Part shown: positions 44,144 through 53,957 of the stretch, in pieces
Layout of the letters: every line of letters begins with the position of its first letter
Position numbering within the stretch: position 1 is the stretch's first letter
Source of the DNA: HIMB114 sp008638005
GTDB taxonomy: Bacteria > Pseudomonadota > Alphaproteobacteria > Pelagibacterales > Pelagibacteraceae
Length of the DNA: 64,000 nucleotides
Direction: 5' to 3'
Assembly: GCA_032681305.1 (NCBI GenBank)
Contig: CP136340.1
Location: forward strand, 372,001-436,000
Made by a program: the position numbers and the translations under genes
Notes under the pieces: model-generated
What the model was told of the DNA's origin: nothing
Database searches by the model: none
What the model saw: the letters and a program-made list of their open reading frames with translations, nothing else

Positions 44144-45163
44144 CTAGTTTTTAGACTTATCTATAATCTTGTTTTTAGCAATCCATGGCATTAAAGCTCT
44201 TAATTTCTCTCCAACTTGTTCTATAGGATGTTCAGATAATTCTTTTCTCATCTGTAAAAAGTTTTTTTGACCATTCTCATTTTCTTTCATCCAGTCTTTA
44301 GTAAACTTTCCAGATTGAATATCTTTTAAAACTTCTTTCATTCTTTCTTTTGTTTTATCATCCACAATTCTTCTACCAGAAACATACTCACCATACTCAG
44401 CAGTATTTGAAATAGAATAATTCATATTTGCAATTCCACCTTCATAGATTAAGTCCACTATTAATTTTACTTCATGCAAACATTCAAAGTATGCCATTTC
44501 AGGTGGATAACCAGCCTCGGTTAAAGTCTCAAAACCTTTTTTAATTAATTCAACTAGTCCTCCGCAAAGAACGACCTGTTCACCAAACAAATCAGTTTCG
44601 CATTCATCTTTAAATGTTGTTTCGATAATTCCAGACCTACCTCCACCAACAGCTGAAGCATATGATAACGCAAGATCTTTTGCTTTTCCTGTACTATCCT
44701 TGTGAACAGCCATTAAACAGGGAACTCCTCCACCTTTTTGATACTCTGTTCTTACTAAGTGACCAGGCCCTTTGGGTGCAATCATAAATACATCAAGGTC
44801 ATCTCTAGCTTTAATTAGATCGTAATGAATATTTAAACCATGAGCAAAAGCTAAGCTTGCACCTTGTTTTATTCTTTGTTCAACATGGTTTTTATAAATA
44901 CCAGATTGCAATTCATCTGGAGCTAAAATCATAAGAACATCTGCCCATTCTGCAGCATCAGAAATATTCATAACTTTTAGACCTGCAGACTCTGCTTTTT
45001 GAATACTTGGAGAATTTTCTCTTAACGCAACGACAACTTCTTCAACGCCACTATCTTTTAAATTTAAAGCGTGGGCGTGCCCTTGGCTACCAAAACCAAC
45101 AATTGCTACTTTTTTTGATTTAATTAAATTTACATCTGCGTCTTTGTCATAATACATTTTCAT
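44144..45163 (-). CDS. ilvC: Ketol-acid reductoisomerase
   Basis: IlvC of 339 residues is the class I, NADPH-using form. It has VAIVGFGSQGHAHALNLKDSG near the N-terminus and APKGPGHLVRTEYQKGGGVP, with DECETDLFGEQ and YECLHEVKLIVDL for the metal site. It acts third in valine and isoleucine synthesis, after IlvBH. It overlaps ilvH by ATGA. Confidence 0.97.
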   Translation of the reverse strand: MKMYYDKDADVNLIKSKKVAIVGFGSQGHAHALNLKDSGVEEVVVALRENSPSIQKAESAGLKVMNISDAAEWADVLMILAPDELQSGIYKNHVEQRIKQGASLAFAHGLNIHYDLIKARDDLDVFMIAPKGPGHLVRTEYQKGGGVPCLMAVHKDSTGKAKDLALSYASAVGGGRSGIIETTFKDECETDLFGEQVVLCGGLVELIKKGFETLTEAGYPPEMAYFECLHEVKLIVDLIYEGGIANMNYSISNTAEYGEYVSGRRIVDDKTKERMKEVLKDIQSGKFTKDWMKENENGQKNFLQMRKELSEHPIEQVGEKLRALMPWIAKNKIIDKSKN

Positions 45164-45720
45164 AATACTTTTCCTTTGTTATCTTTTACAGTTTCTGGTC
45201 CTTTTTTCATAGCTAAAGCACCTGTTCTCGAAACACTAATTTGTCCAAGGGCTTTAATTTTTTTTATAAACTCATCAACCTCTTTTCGCAGTCCCAGAAC
45301 TTGTACGATAAAAGATTTTGATGTTTTATCTAAAAACTCAAACTTATTGTCAATACATAAGTGTTCAGCTTTTTTTAATTCATCTCCTTCACTAATAAAT
45401 TTGACCAAAGCTAACTCTCTAAAAATTGTATCATCATTAATTGGATAAGTATTCACCTTATGAACTGGCACAAGTTTTAAAACTTGAGCTTGAATTTGAC
45501 TCATGACCGCTTTTGTTCCATTTGTAGCAATTGTAATTCTTGAAATTTTTCTTTCATCATCAACTTGAGCAACTGCTAAAGACTCAATATTATAACCACG
45601 CCCTGAAAATAGTCCCGCAACTCTTGCTAATACACCGGCTTCATTATCAACCCAAGCAACGACAACATATCTTTCAACTTGATCATGATGCGTATCAATT
45701 TCATAGGCTGACTTTGACAT
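45160..45720 (-). CDS. ilvH: Acetolactate synthase small subunit
   Basis: This is the regulatory subunit of AHAS, 186 residues. The N-terminal ACT domain shows VDNEAGVLARVAGLFSGRGYNI, the usual valine-binding region. The C-terminal domain (about 95-175) follows. It shares one base with the large subunit gene and four with ilvC, so the three are strongly coupled. Confidence 0.95.
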   Translation of the reverse strand: MSKSAYEIDTHHDQVERYVVVAWVDNEAGVLARVAGLFSGRGYNIESLAVAQVDDERKISRITIATNGTKAVMSQIQAQVLKLVPVHKVNTYPINDDTIFRELALVKFISEGDELKKAEHLCIDNKFEFLDKTSKSFIVQVLGLRKEVDEFIKKIKALGQISVSRTGALAMKKGPETVKDNKGKVL

Positions 45721-47480
45721 TAAACTAAAACCTTACCTTCTTCAGTAATCCCCTCTTCATCATCTGGGCCTAAAATCATTTCATTATGAGGTTTCCCCGA
45801 AGGTATCATTGGGAAACAATTCTCTTCTTTTTTAACCAAACAATCAAAAATTACAGGGCCTTTTACATCTATCATCTCATTTATTTTACCATCAAGCTCT
45901 TGCGGGGTCGTTGCTCTTACCCCAGTTGCACCATAAGCCTCTGCTAATTTAACAAAGTCCGGCAACGCTTCGGTATAACTTTCAGAATAATTTTTTTCAT
46001 GTAACAGTTCTTGCCACTGTCTAACCATTCCCATCCATTGATTATTTAAGATAAATATTTTAATTGGAAGCTTATATTGAACAGCGGTCGACATCTCTTG
46101 AATATTCATCAATATTGAGGCTTCTCCTGCAATATCAATAACCAGCTTATCGGGATGAGCGATTTGCGTACCTATTGCTGCTGGTAAACCATAGCCCATG
46201 GTCCCAAGCCCCCCGGATGTCATCCATCGATTTGGTTTATCAAATTTATAAAATTGTGCTGCCCACATTTGATGCTGTCCAACTTCTGTCGTAATAAAAG
46301 TGTCTTGATTTTTTGTTAACTCATATAGCCTTTCAACTGCATACTGAGGCATAATTAATGTTTCATCTTTTTTATAAGATAAAGATTTTTTTTCTCTCCA
46401 TTGATCAATTTGTTTCCACCAATCACTAATATTTTCTTTATTAGAGCTAAGAAATTTTTGGTGTTTATTTTTAATTTCACCAAGCATATCTTTTATTACG
46501 CTCAAGCAGTCTCCAACAATTGCAACATCAACTTTTACAATTTTATTAATTGATGAAGGATCGATATCTATATGAATTTTTTTAGAATTTGGTGAAAATG
46601 CATCTATTCTACCTGTAATTCTATCATCAAATCTTGCTCCAATGTTAATCATTAAGTCACACTCATGCATTGCATTATTTGCTTCATAAGTTCCGTGCAT
46701 TCCAAGCATGCCTAGGAACTGATGATCACTTCCTGGAAATGCACCAAGGCCTTGTAAGGTAGAAGTAATTGGAAAATTTGTAATTCTTGTAAACTCAGTT
46801 AAAGCGTTTGAAGCTTTTTCTCCGGCGTTAATGACTCCTCCGCCTGAATAAATAATTGGTTTTTTCGCATTAACGATTAGTTCAACTGCTTTTTCAATTT
46901 CAGAAGTTTTAGCTTTAGTGTTTGGTTTATAAGTATCTATTTCAATGATCGATGAGGGTTTATATTCTCCTTTTTGGAACTGAATATCCTTTGGAATATC
47001 AATTAAAACGGGTCCTGGTCTTCCAGATGTAGCAATGTGAAATGCTTTGTGAGTTATCTCTGCTAATTGATTTACATCTTTGACCAACCAATTATGTTTT
47101 GTACATGGTCTTGTTATTCCAGTGGTATCACATTCTTGAAATGCATCAGTACCAATTAAATGTGTTGGAACTTGTCCTGTTATACAAACTAATGGAATGG
47201 AATCCATATAAGCATCAGTTAATGCTGTCACCATATTTGTAGCTCCAGGTCCTGAGGTAACTAATACAACACCTGGCTTTCCAGTTGATCTTGCATAACC
47301 TTCAGCTGCATGTCCTGCACCCTGTTCATGTCTGACTAAAATATGTTTAATTTTATCTTGCTGAGAAATCTGATCATACATTGGCAAAACTGCACCACCC
47401 GGATAACCAAATATATATTCTACACCATGCTCTTGGAGAGCTTTAAATACAATTTCAGCACCTGTTAATTGATTTCTCAT
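45720..47480 (-). CDS. ilvB: Acetolactate synthase large subunit
   Basis: This is a ThDP and FAD enzyme of 586 residues making acetolactate or acetohydroxybutyrate. It shows YIFGYPGGAVLPMYD, the catalytic Glu in RHEQGAGHAAEGYAR, and TSGPGATN. The C-terminal ThDP region reads IDIAGEASILMN...ILNN, with Glu where the metal-binding Asp (GDG/GDA) is usual. The ATG at 47480 is preferred over TTG at 47489 because a GAGGG ribosome site lies just upstream of the ATG. Isozyme type (IlvB, IlvG, IlvI) cannot be set. Confidence 0.95.
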   Translation of the reverse strand: MRNQLTGAEIVFKALQEHGVEYIFGYPGGAVLPMYDQISQQDKIKHILVRHEQGAGHAAEGYARSTGKPGVVLVTSGPGATNMVTALTDAYMDSIPLVCITGQVPTHLIGTDAFQECDTTGITRPCTKHNWLVKDVNQLAEITHKAFHIATSGRPGPVLIDIPKDIQFQKGEYKPSSIIEIDTYKPNTKAKTSEIEKAVELIVNAKKPIIYSGGGVINAGEKASNALTEFTRITNFPITSTLQGLGAFPGSDHQFLGMLGMHGTYEANNAMHECDLMINIGARFDDRITGRIDAFSPNSKKIHIDIDPSSINKIVKVDVAIVGDCLSVIKDMLGEIKNKHQKFLSSNKENISDWWKQIDQWREKKSLSYKKDETLIMPQYAVERLYELTKNQDTFITTEVGQHQMWAAQFYKFDKPNRWMTSGGLGTMGYGLPAAIGTQIAHPDKLVIDIAGEASILMNIQEMSTAVQYKLPIKIFILNNQWMGMVRQWQELLHEKNYSESYTEALPDFVKLAEAYGATGVRATTPQELDGKINEMIDVKGPVIFDCLVKKEENCFPMIPSGKPHNEMILGPDDEEGITEEGKVLV

Positions 47481-47520
47481 ATCCCTCAAGCAAAGGAATT
47501 TAGCTTAACTTAATCTAGGG

Positions 47521-48435
47521 TCAAGAGGTTCTAATGGTATTTAAAACTTTTTTTTTCAAAATAACTCTATTTAAATCTTCAAAGGTTATCCAATCATGCA
47601 TTTGACCTCGATACCATGTCATTTGTCGCTTGATATACTGCCTAGTTCTTATCAAAGATCTTTCGATTGCTTCTTCTAGGCTTATTTTTCTATCAATAAA
47701 CTCTATCAATTCTTTTAAACCTAATATGTTATTTGCAGATAATGATGATGAAATTTTTGTATTCTTAATTTTCTTTGCTTCATTTAAAGCTCCATCTTTA
47801 ATCATTTTATGAAATCTTTTTTTACTTTTCTCTAGCAAATAATCTCTTGGAAATTTTAAAAATAATTTAACAAATTTTATATCACTTAATTTACTATTGG
47901 TTTGTGATTGCCAATCAAAAATTGATTTTTTAGTAAAATATTTAACTTCATAAAATCTAATAAGCCTCTGCTTATCGTTAATATCAATTTTATTTTTACA
48001 TTTAGGATCAAGTTTTAATAATTCATTGTAGAATTTTTTATTACCAAGTTTATTAAATAAAGTAATTATTTTCTTCCTTTTCAATGAGGAAATATTTGGA
48101 ATTTGAGCCATACCATCAGTTAAAACTTTAAAATAAAGTCCGGTACCTCCAACAATAATGGGTATTTTATTTTTTTTAAAAATTTGATTTATTTTTTTTT
48201 CTACAGATTTTAACCATTCACCTGATGAAAAGTTTTTCTTAATAGTCAAAAACCCAAATAGATGGTGTTTAATATTTTTATAATTTGTGGGTCTTGCTGA
48301 TAAAATTTTAACCTCTTTATAAACTTGCATACTATCGGCATTAATTATTTCTCCGTTTATTTTTTTTGCAATATAGATGGCAAGATCAGACTTTCCTGAA
48401 GCTGTTGGTCCAGCTAACAAGATAACTTTATTCAT
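47521..48435 (-). CDS. miaA: tRNA dimethylallyltransferase
   Basis: MiaA of 304 residues puts a dimethylallyl group on A37 of tRNAs reading UNN codons. It has the P-loop LAGPTASGKSDLAI, INADSMQVYKE, SARPTN, and VGGTGLYFKVLTDG. It uses dimethylallyl diphosphate from the IspH pathway. It is 11 bases downstream of degP. Confidence 0.95.
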   Translation of the reverse strand: MNKVILLAGPTASGKSDLAIYIAKKINGEIINADSMQVYKEVKILSARPTNYKNIKHHLFGFLTIKKNFSSGEWLKSVEKKINQIFKKNKIPIIVGGTGLYFKVLTDGMAQIPNISSLKRKKIITLFNKLGNKKFYNELLKLDPKCKNKIDINDKQRLIRFYEVKYFTKKSIFDWQSQTNSKLSDIKFVKLFLKFPRDYLLEKSKKRFHKMIKDGALNEAKKIKNTKISSSLSANNILGLKELIEFIDRKISLEEAIERSLIRTRQYIKRQMTWYRGQMHDWITFEDLNRVILKKKVLNTIRTS

Positions 48436-48446
48436 AATAATGAGTT

Positions 48447-49865
48447 TTACTTAATTTTTACGCCAATATATCTCGTGGTATTTTGAAGATCTATAATCGT
48501 GATTAAAATAGTTTGGTTTCCTGATTTAATTAGTTTTTGTAATTTTTTTTCAAAATCTTTTACATTTTTAATGGAGCTGTTTTGTAAAGACACAATGGCA
48601 TCTCCTGGTCTAACTGGCAACAACGCCATTGGACCATTTGGATCTATTTTTTGAATAATTACACCTGATTTTTTTTCTAATTTATCTCTACCTTTTTTAT
48701 CTTCTTCCGAAATATCTCTCACATCAATACCAAGGCTATCAAGTGTTCTGTCTTTTGTTTTGGTTGGAATTTTTTCCTTAAATTCAGCAGCGTCTTCTAA
48801 TCGTCCAAGAACAACTGTCTTTTCAATTTCTTTTTTATCTCTCCAAACTTTTACCGTTGCACCTTTTCCAACAGGAGCCTCTCCAACTAGTCTAGGAAGA
48901 TCTCTCATCGTCATTACTTTTTTATTATTAAATTCTATGATGATATCACCAGGTTTCAAACCTGCCTTTTCTGCAGGACTTCCTTTATTGACATCTGTAA
49001 CTAAAGCTCCAATGTTTTCTTTTAATCCTAAACTATCTGCAATTTCTTTTGTTACAGTTTGAATTCTAACACCTAACCAACCTCTTTTCGTTTCACCAAA
49101 TTTTATTAATTGATCGATAACATTCTTTGCAAAATTTGATGGGATTGCAAATCCGATACCTACAGATCCTCCCGAGTTTGAAAAGATTGCAGTATTAATA
49201 CCAATAACATCCCCATCCATATTAAATAACGGTCCACCAGAATTACCTTGATTGATTGAAGCATCAGTTTGAATAAAATTATCATATCTGCCCATATTAA
49301 TATCTCTATTAATCGCAGAGATAATTCCTTGGGTTACAGTTCCTCCTAAACCAAACGGATTTCCAATTGCTAGAACCCAGTCTCCAACTTTAGCTTTATC
49401 TGAATCGGCTAAATTGACTGCTGGAAATTTTTCATTAGATTTAATTTTTAATACTGCAACATCACTCATAGGATCAGTTCCTACAATTTCTGCTTCATAT
49501 TCTTTACCGTTAGTGAACCTTACAATTATTCCTTCTGCATTTTGAATGACATGGTTATTGGTGATAACAGTTCCATCCTCTTTAATGACAAAACCTGATC
49601 CTAATGCAGTTGATCTTCTTTTTTGAGGTCCTTGATTTTGCTCAAACTCTTTAAAAAAATCTTCAAAGGGTGATCCTGGAGGAAATTGAAAAGGAAAAGG
49701 TTGAGACCTTGTTTCCACTATTGTTGTTGCTGAAATATTTACAACCGATGGCATAGATTTTTCAGCAAGCTTTGAAAATCCTTTCGATACATCATTAGAA
49801 AATGCAGCAGTATTGAAATTTTGAAAGAATAAAATGATAAATAAATATTTAAAAATTGTTTTCAT
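48447..49865 (-). CDS. degP: Periplasmic serine protease/chaperone, DegP/HtrA family
   Basis: This 472-residue protein has a signal peptide (about 1-23). The trypsin-like triad appears as TNNHVIQNAEG (His), DPMSDVAVLKI (Asp) and QGNSGGPLFN (Ser). Two PDZ domains follow (about 250-345 and 375-470). It removes or refolds misfolded envelope proteins. It lies after hflK-hflC-DUF2065, a conserved order, and overlaps the DUF2065 gene by four bases. Confidence 0.95.
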   Translation of the reverse strand: MKTIFKYLFIILFFQNFNTAAFSNDVSKGFSKLAEKSMPSVVNISATTIVETRSQPFPFQFPPGSPFEDFFKEFEQNQGPQKRRSTALGSGFVIKEDGTVITNNHVIQNAEGIIVRFTNGKEYEAEIVGTDPMSDVAVLKIKSNEKFPAVNLADSDKAKVGDWVLAIGNPFGLGGTVTQGIISAINRDINMGRYDNFIQTDASINQGNSGGPLFNMDGDVIGINTAIFSNSGGSVGIGFAIPSNFAKNVIDQLIKFGETKRGWLGVRIQTVTKEIADSLGLKENIGALVTDVNKGSPAEKAGLKPGDIIIEFNNKKVMTMRDLPRLVGEAPVGKGATVKVWRDKKEIEKTVVLGRLEDAAEFKEKIPTKTKDRTLDSLGIDVRDISEEDKKGRDKLEKKSGVIIQKIDPNGPMALLPVRPGDAIVSLQNSSIKNVKDFEKKLQKLIKSGNQTILITIIDLQNTTRYIGVKIK

Positions 49866-50047
49866 GATTTAATGATCCATACAATAATAAACCCGATTAA
49901 AGCAAAAAAAAGGCCACCAGTTCGTAAACTGTTAGATGGCAAGTCTTTCATTTTTTGCATCATTCCCTTCATTTGATCTGGGAACAGTGAATATAAAAGG
50001 CCCTCAATGACAAAAAGTAGACCTATTGCCACAAAAAACTCATTCAT
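49862..50047 (-). CDS. Small membrane protein, DUF2065 family
   Basis: This 61-residue protein has two membrane helices (about 3-22 and 43-59) around the motif FPDQMKGMMQKM. DUF2065 proteins are encoded between hflC and degP in many proteobacteria, as here, and no function is established. Position suggests a role with HflKC/FtsH or DegP in membrane quality control; this is inference. Confidence 0.85.
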   Translation of the reverse strand: MNEFFVAIGLLFVIEGLLYSLFPDQMKGMMQKMKDLPSNSLRTGGLFFALIGFIIVWIIKS

Positions 50048-50052
50048 AGTTT

Positions 50053-50943
50053 TTATTGATTTGCGGGTCTTGTCTTTCTTCCGCCAGACTGGCCAAAAAA
50101 TTTAAAGAAATCACTATCAGGTGATAAAATTAATGATGTATCCTTACCAATCAAAGATTTTTCATAAGATTGCATTGATCTATAAAAACTAAAAAACTCA
50201 GGATCTCTTCCAAAGGCATTAGCAAAGATTTTATTTCTCTCTCCATCACCTTCTCCTTTTAATACTTGAGATTTTTTATTTGCTTCAGCTAAAATAATTG
50301 TAACCTCTTTATCTGCAGTTGACCTTATGGTTTGAGCAATTTCAGCCCCTTCAGCTCTAAACTCTTTGGCTTCTCTTTCTCTTTCAGTTTGCATTCTTCT
50401 GAAAATCGCTTCACTATTTGCTTGAGGTAAATCTGCTCTTTTAATTCTTACATCAATAATTTGAATTCCTAATTTCTCAGCTTCAGCATTCACATCTTTT
50501 GTAATTTGATCCATCAATCTCGCTCTATCTTTTGAAACCAATGTTGCTAATTCTTCTTTACCTAATACACCTCTAATTCTAGCATTCACAATAGTTGCCA
50601 ATCTTGATCTAGCTACTCTTTCATTTCCTACTGAGATATAAAATTGCAATGGATTTTTAATTTGAAATCTTGCAAATGCATCAACAATTAATCTTTTCTG
50701 ATCTGAAGCAATTACTTCTTCAGGTGGCGCATCTAAATTTAAAATTCTTGTATCTAAAAAAACGACATTTTGAATAAATGGTATTTTTGCGTGAAGACCT
50801 GCTTTTTGAACTATTCGCTTAGGATCACCAAATTGTAAAACAATAGCTTGCTGAACCTCAGACACAATAAAAAATGTAGAATAAATGATAAAACCTAATA
50901 CTAAAATTAGTGGCGCTAAAAATTTTAAAATTTTATCTTTCAT
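50053..50943 (-). CDS. hflC: Protease modulator HflC
   Basis: This is an SPFH/prohibitin protein of 296 residues with one N-terminal helix (about 9-27). The stretches VQQAIVLQFGDPKRIVQKAGLH and a coiled region ending in AEANKKSQVLKGEGDGERNKIF are typical. HflC forms a cage with HflK around FtsH. It shares one base with hflK. Confidence 0.95.
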   Translation of the reverse strand: MKDKILKFLAPLILVLGFIIYSTFFIVSEVQQAIVLQFGDPKRIVQKAGLHAKIPFIQNVVFLDTRILNLDAPPEEVIASDQKRLIVDAFARFQIKNPLQFYISVGNERVARSRLATIVNARIRGVLGKEELATLVSKDRARLMDQITKDVNAEAEKLGIQIIDVRIKRADLPQANSEAIFRRMQTEREREAKEFRAEGAEIAQTIRSTADKEVTIILAEANKKSQVLKGEGDGERNKIFANAFGRDPEFFSFYRSMQSYEKSLIGKDTSLILSPDSDFFKFFGQSGGRKTRPANQ

Positions 50944-52031
50944 TATTTTTTTTCTCCTGAAGATTTTTTTAATTCTGGAAGCGGAAGGTAAGGAACAACA
51001 CCGCCTCCTGATTTTTTATCAATAATAATCTTATTAATATCAGCCATGACTTTTTCCATCGTTTCCAAATACATTCTTTCTTGAGTCACAGTTTTTGCTT
51101 TTCTGTACTCATTATATATTGATAAAAATCTGCTTGCCTCACCTTCAGCTAAAGCAACAACCTCTCTTTTATAAGCTTCAGCTTGTTGGAGTACCTGCGC
51201 CGCCTCTCCTCTTGCTCTTGGTATTACATCGTTAGCATAAGCCTCAGCTTCGTTTTGTGCTCTTTCTTTATCTGCCTTTGCAGCTTGAACATCTCTAAAA
51301 GCATCAATCACTTGATTAGGTGGATCCGCTTTTTGTGTTTGAACTTGAGTAATGGAAATTCCAGAGTCATAACTATCTAAAATTTCTTGCATAATATTTT
51401 GAGTATCTATTTCAACTTGAGCTCTGCCCTCAGTTAAAATCGATTGAATATCATATCTTGCTATAACTTCTCTCATTGCTGTTTCAGCAACGCTTTTCAC
51501 TGTATCTTCGGGAGCCTGAATATTGAATAAAAATTTACCGGCATCTTTTATGATCCAGAAAACTGAATAATCAATGTCTACAATATTTTCGTCTCCTGTT
51601 AGCATCAAACTTTCTTCAGGCACGTCACTCACACTCGTTGCTCTTCCAGTGTCAGCGGCTGATCGATAGCCCACATCAATTCTATTAACTCTAGTAACTT
51701 TAGGTGTAACTGCAGTTTCAATTGGATATGGTAGGTGATAATGCAATCCAGGTTGCGTTTGATTTACATATTTTCCAAATCTTAAGACAACACCCTGTTC
51801 ATCAGGAAGCACTCTGTAAAATCCACTTGCAAGCCAAAGACCTAATATAATAATCCCAAAAATGATGATTGGTTTATTTCCACCTGGAACTTTTTTACCG
51901 GGAAACATTTTTTTTAAGGAGTCTTGAAACTGATTAGCTAAATCATCAATGTTTGGGGGTCTATTTCCACCGCCTCCACCATTTCCTGATGGTCGATCAT
52001 TTCCTCCGCTTCCCCATGGTGAACCTGACAT
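50943..52031 (-). CDS. hflK: Protease modulator HflK
   Basis: This 362-residue SPFH protein begins with a Gly-rich cytoplasmic segment (SPWGSGGNDRPSGNGGGGG). A membrane helix (about 49-66), the SPFH domain with VLPDEQGVVLRFGKYVNQTQPG, and a C-terminal coiled coil follow. It pairs with HflC to control FtsH. It is divergent from mrp across 74 bases. Confidence 0.95.
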   Translation of the reverse strand: MSGSPWGSGGNDRPSGNGGGGGNRPPNIDDLANQFQDSLKKMFPGKKVPGGNKPIIIFGIIILGLWLASGFYRVLPDEQGVVLRFGKYVNQTQPGLHYHLPYPIETAVTPKVTRVNRIDVGYRSAADTGRATSVSDVPEESLMLTGDENIVDIDYSVFWIIKDAGKFLFNIQAPEDTVKSVAETAMREVIARYDIQSILTEGRAQVEIDTQNIMQEILDSYDSGISITQVQTQKADPPNQVIDAFRDVQAAKADKERAQNEAEAYANDVIPRARGEAAQVLQQAEAYKREVVALAEGEASRFLSIYNEYRKAKTVTQERMYLETMEKVMADINKIIIDKKSGGGVVPYLPLPELKKSSGEKK

Positions 52032-52105
52032 TTAAATTCCTTTAATAGTTATTAAATTTACTAGTTACTATATAGTTAAATGGTTATTTAAAAGGAAAAA
52101 ACAAG

Positions 52106-52924
52106 ATGAATTCAGAAAAAAAAATTGACTTATCACAAAAGTTTAAAGACCAATTGTCGCCGCAATCACAATTTCTTAAAAAAAAAATCTCTGGAATTAA
52201 AAAAATAATTGCCATTTCAAGCGCTAAAGGGGGTGTTGGCAAATCAACAATAAGCGCAAATTTATCTGTAGCATTAGCAAAACTTAATCAATCAGTGGGT
52301 TTATTAGACTCAGATATTTATGGACCATCTATTCCTGATTTATTCAATATTAATGAAAAACCAACAAGTGATGAAAATGGAAAAATTGAACCTATTGAAA
52401 AACAAAATATAAAATTGATGTCCATGGGTTTTTTAATTGAAAAAGACTCACCTATGGTTTGGCGAGGGCCAATGGTCATTAAAGCAATCAAAATGTTTTT
52501 GGATAACGTTAATTGGGGAAACCTTGATTATCTAATTGTTGATCTGCCTCCTGGAACTGGAGATGCAATTTTAACTTTCGCCCAAGAGTTAAATGTTGAT
52601 GGAAGTATTATTGTGACCACGCCTCAACAATTATCAATCACAGATGCAAATCGAGGTATTGAGATGTTTAAAAAAACTAATATTCCAATTCTTGGAATAA
52701 TCGAAAATATGTCTTTTATTGAAGATAAAGATGGAAACAAAATGTTTCCTTTTGGAAAAGATGGATCTGATAACCTTTCAAAAAAACAGGGGATTCGTTT
52801 ATTAGAGAAAATTAAAATTGATAACTGCTTTAATCAAAGTGTTGAAAAAGGAATTGTATTTGAAGAGTTATCAGATGATATTAAAGAAAAATTTTTAAAA
52901 ATTGGAAGAGAAATATTAAATTAA
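52106..52924 (+). CDS. mrp: Mrp/ApbC family iron-sulfur carrier ATPase
   Basis: This is a ParA-like P-loop protein of 272 residues. The deviant Walker A is SSAKGGVGKSTISANL, followed by LLDSDIYGPSIPDLF, VWRGPMVIKAI and DYLIVDLPPGTGDAILTF. Mrp proteins carry and insert Fe-S clusters. Most Mrp proteins have a CxxC near the C-terminus; none is seen here, and the usual N-terminal MIP18-like domain is absent. It overlaps the end of thyX by nine bases. Confidence 0.92.
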   Translation: MNSEKKIDLSQKFKDQLSPQSQFLKKKISGIKKIIAISSAKGGVGKSTISANLSVALAKLNQSVGLLDSDIYGPSIPDLFNINEKPTSDENGKIEPIEKQNIKLMSMGFLIEKDSPMVWRGPMVIKAIKMFLDNVNWGNLDYLIVDLPPGTGDAILTFAQELNVDGSIIVTTPQQLSITDANRGIEMFKKTNIPILGIIENMSFIEDKDGNKMFPFGKDGSDNLSKKQGIRLLEKIKIDNCFNQSVEKGIVFEELSDDIKEKFLKIGREILN

Positions 52925-53863
52925 AAGGTCTTTCTTTTCTAAAACTTCCATCAATTCATTCCATTCTCTCTTGCTTAATCCAGATTTTTCAAAGTTCGCT
53001 TCATTTCCGTTTAATAAAGATTTGATTACTTGAAGACCTTTAGAGGAAACATGTGCTGCACCTACTCTATAATCTAGAAATGCTGAATGAGTTATTGGGA
53101 CCCATTTTTTTAATGTTTCAATCATAGCTTCCGCATAAACTCTAATCTCGTATTGAGCATGAATATCAGCTCTTAAAAATAAAAAATTCATTAAATTTAA
53201 TAAATCTGTTTTCCAATACCACTGGGTATAAGAATTAAGAGTTAAGTTCATTCTAGCAAGTTCTCTTGCTAAGCCATCTTTATTTTCATCAATAATACTT
53301 CCATCATATCTCTCATTAAGCATTTTTTCATAATTCTGATAAGTTCTAGTGGAATCATCTTTTAAGATATTTAGGACTTCTTGAGCCTGATCACCCGTTA
53401 AGATATCGCCTCTTCCTTGTCGGTTACTTTTTGATTGAGCCGCAAGCTTATCTTCAGTTGGAATATAAAACTCTTTATCTAAGATAGAGTATCTTGCTGA
53501 ATACTCATTTACGTTAGCTGTTCTGTGTCTAATCCATTGCCTTGCAATAAAGATAGGTAATTTAACGTGGTATTTTATTTCACACATTTCAAATGGAGTG
53601 CTATGCCAATGTCTTAATAAATATCTAATTAAACCTTCGTCAGTTGATACTTTCTTAGTTCCTTTTCCGTACGATACTCTTGCTGCTTGAACAATTGAGC
53701 TATCATCTCCCATATAATCAATCACACGGATAAAACCATGGTCTAAAATAGGAATGGCATCATACAGTATTTTTTCAAGTTCAGGTGAAGTTACTCTTTT
53801 TGTAGAATTTTCTTGGGATTGCTGTTCTTTTATTTCTTGAATCTGTTGTTCTGTTAGAGCCAT
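52916..53863 (-). CDS. thyX: Flavin-dependent thymidylate synthase
   Basis: ThyX of 315 residues methylates dUMP using FAD and methylene-THF. The ThyX motif RHRTANVNEYSARYS is present, with LRHWHSTPFEMCEIKYHVK ahead. The C-terminal QYEIRVYAEAMIETLKKWVPI fits the family. It is used here in place of, or as well as, ThyA; no thyA lies in the window. Confidence 0.96.
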   Translation of the reverse strand: MALTEQQIQEIKEQQSQENSTKRVTSPELEKILYDAIPILDHGFIRVIDYMGDDSSIVQAARVSYGKGTKKVSTDEGLIRYLLRHWHSTPFEMCEIKYHVKLPIFIARQWIRHRTANVNEYSARYSILDKEFYIPTEDKLAAQSKSNRQGRGDILTGDQAQEVLNILKDDSTRTYQNYEKMLNERYDGSIIDENKDGLARELARMNLTLNSYTQWYWKTDLLNLMNFLFLRADIHAQYEIRVYAEAMIETLKKWVPITHSAFLDYRVGAAHVSSKGLQVIKSLLNGNEANFEKSGLSKREWNELMEVLEKKDLLI

Positions 53864-53957
53864 GTTCTTTAATTTTCTTTAAATTTAGAATCTATCACTT
53901 ATATTAATTTGAGTTGGATTTCCAACTATGGTGATAAACGAAATTCGTAATAAACAT

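Noticed and set aside
53913..53926. Inverted repeat GTTGGA-TT-TCCAAC upstream of the tmRNA
   Set aside because: Could be an operator or thyX upstream element, but the six-bp arms with a two-base centre are too short to support a call alone.
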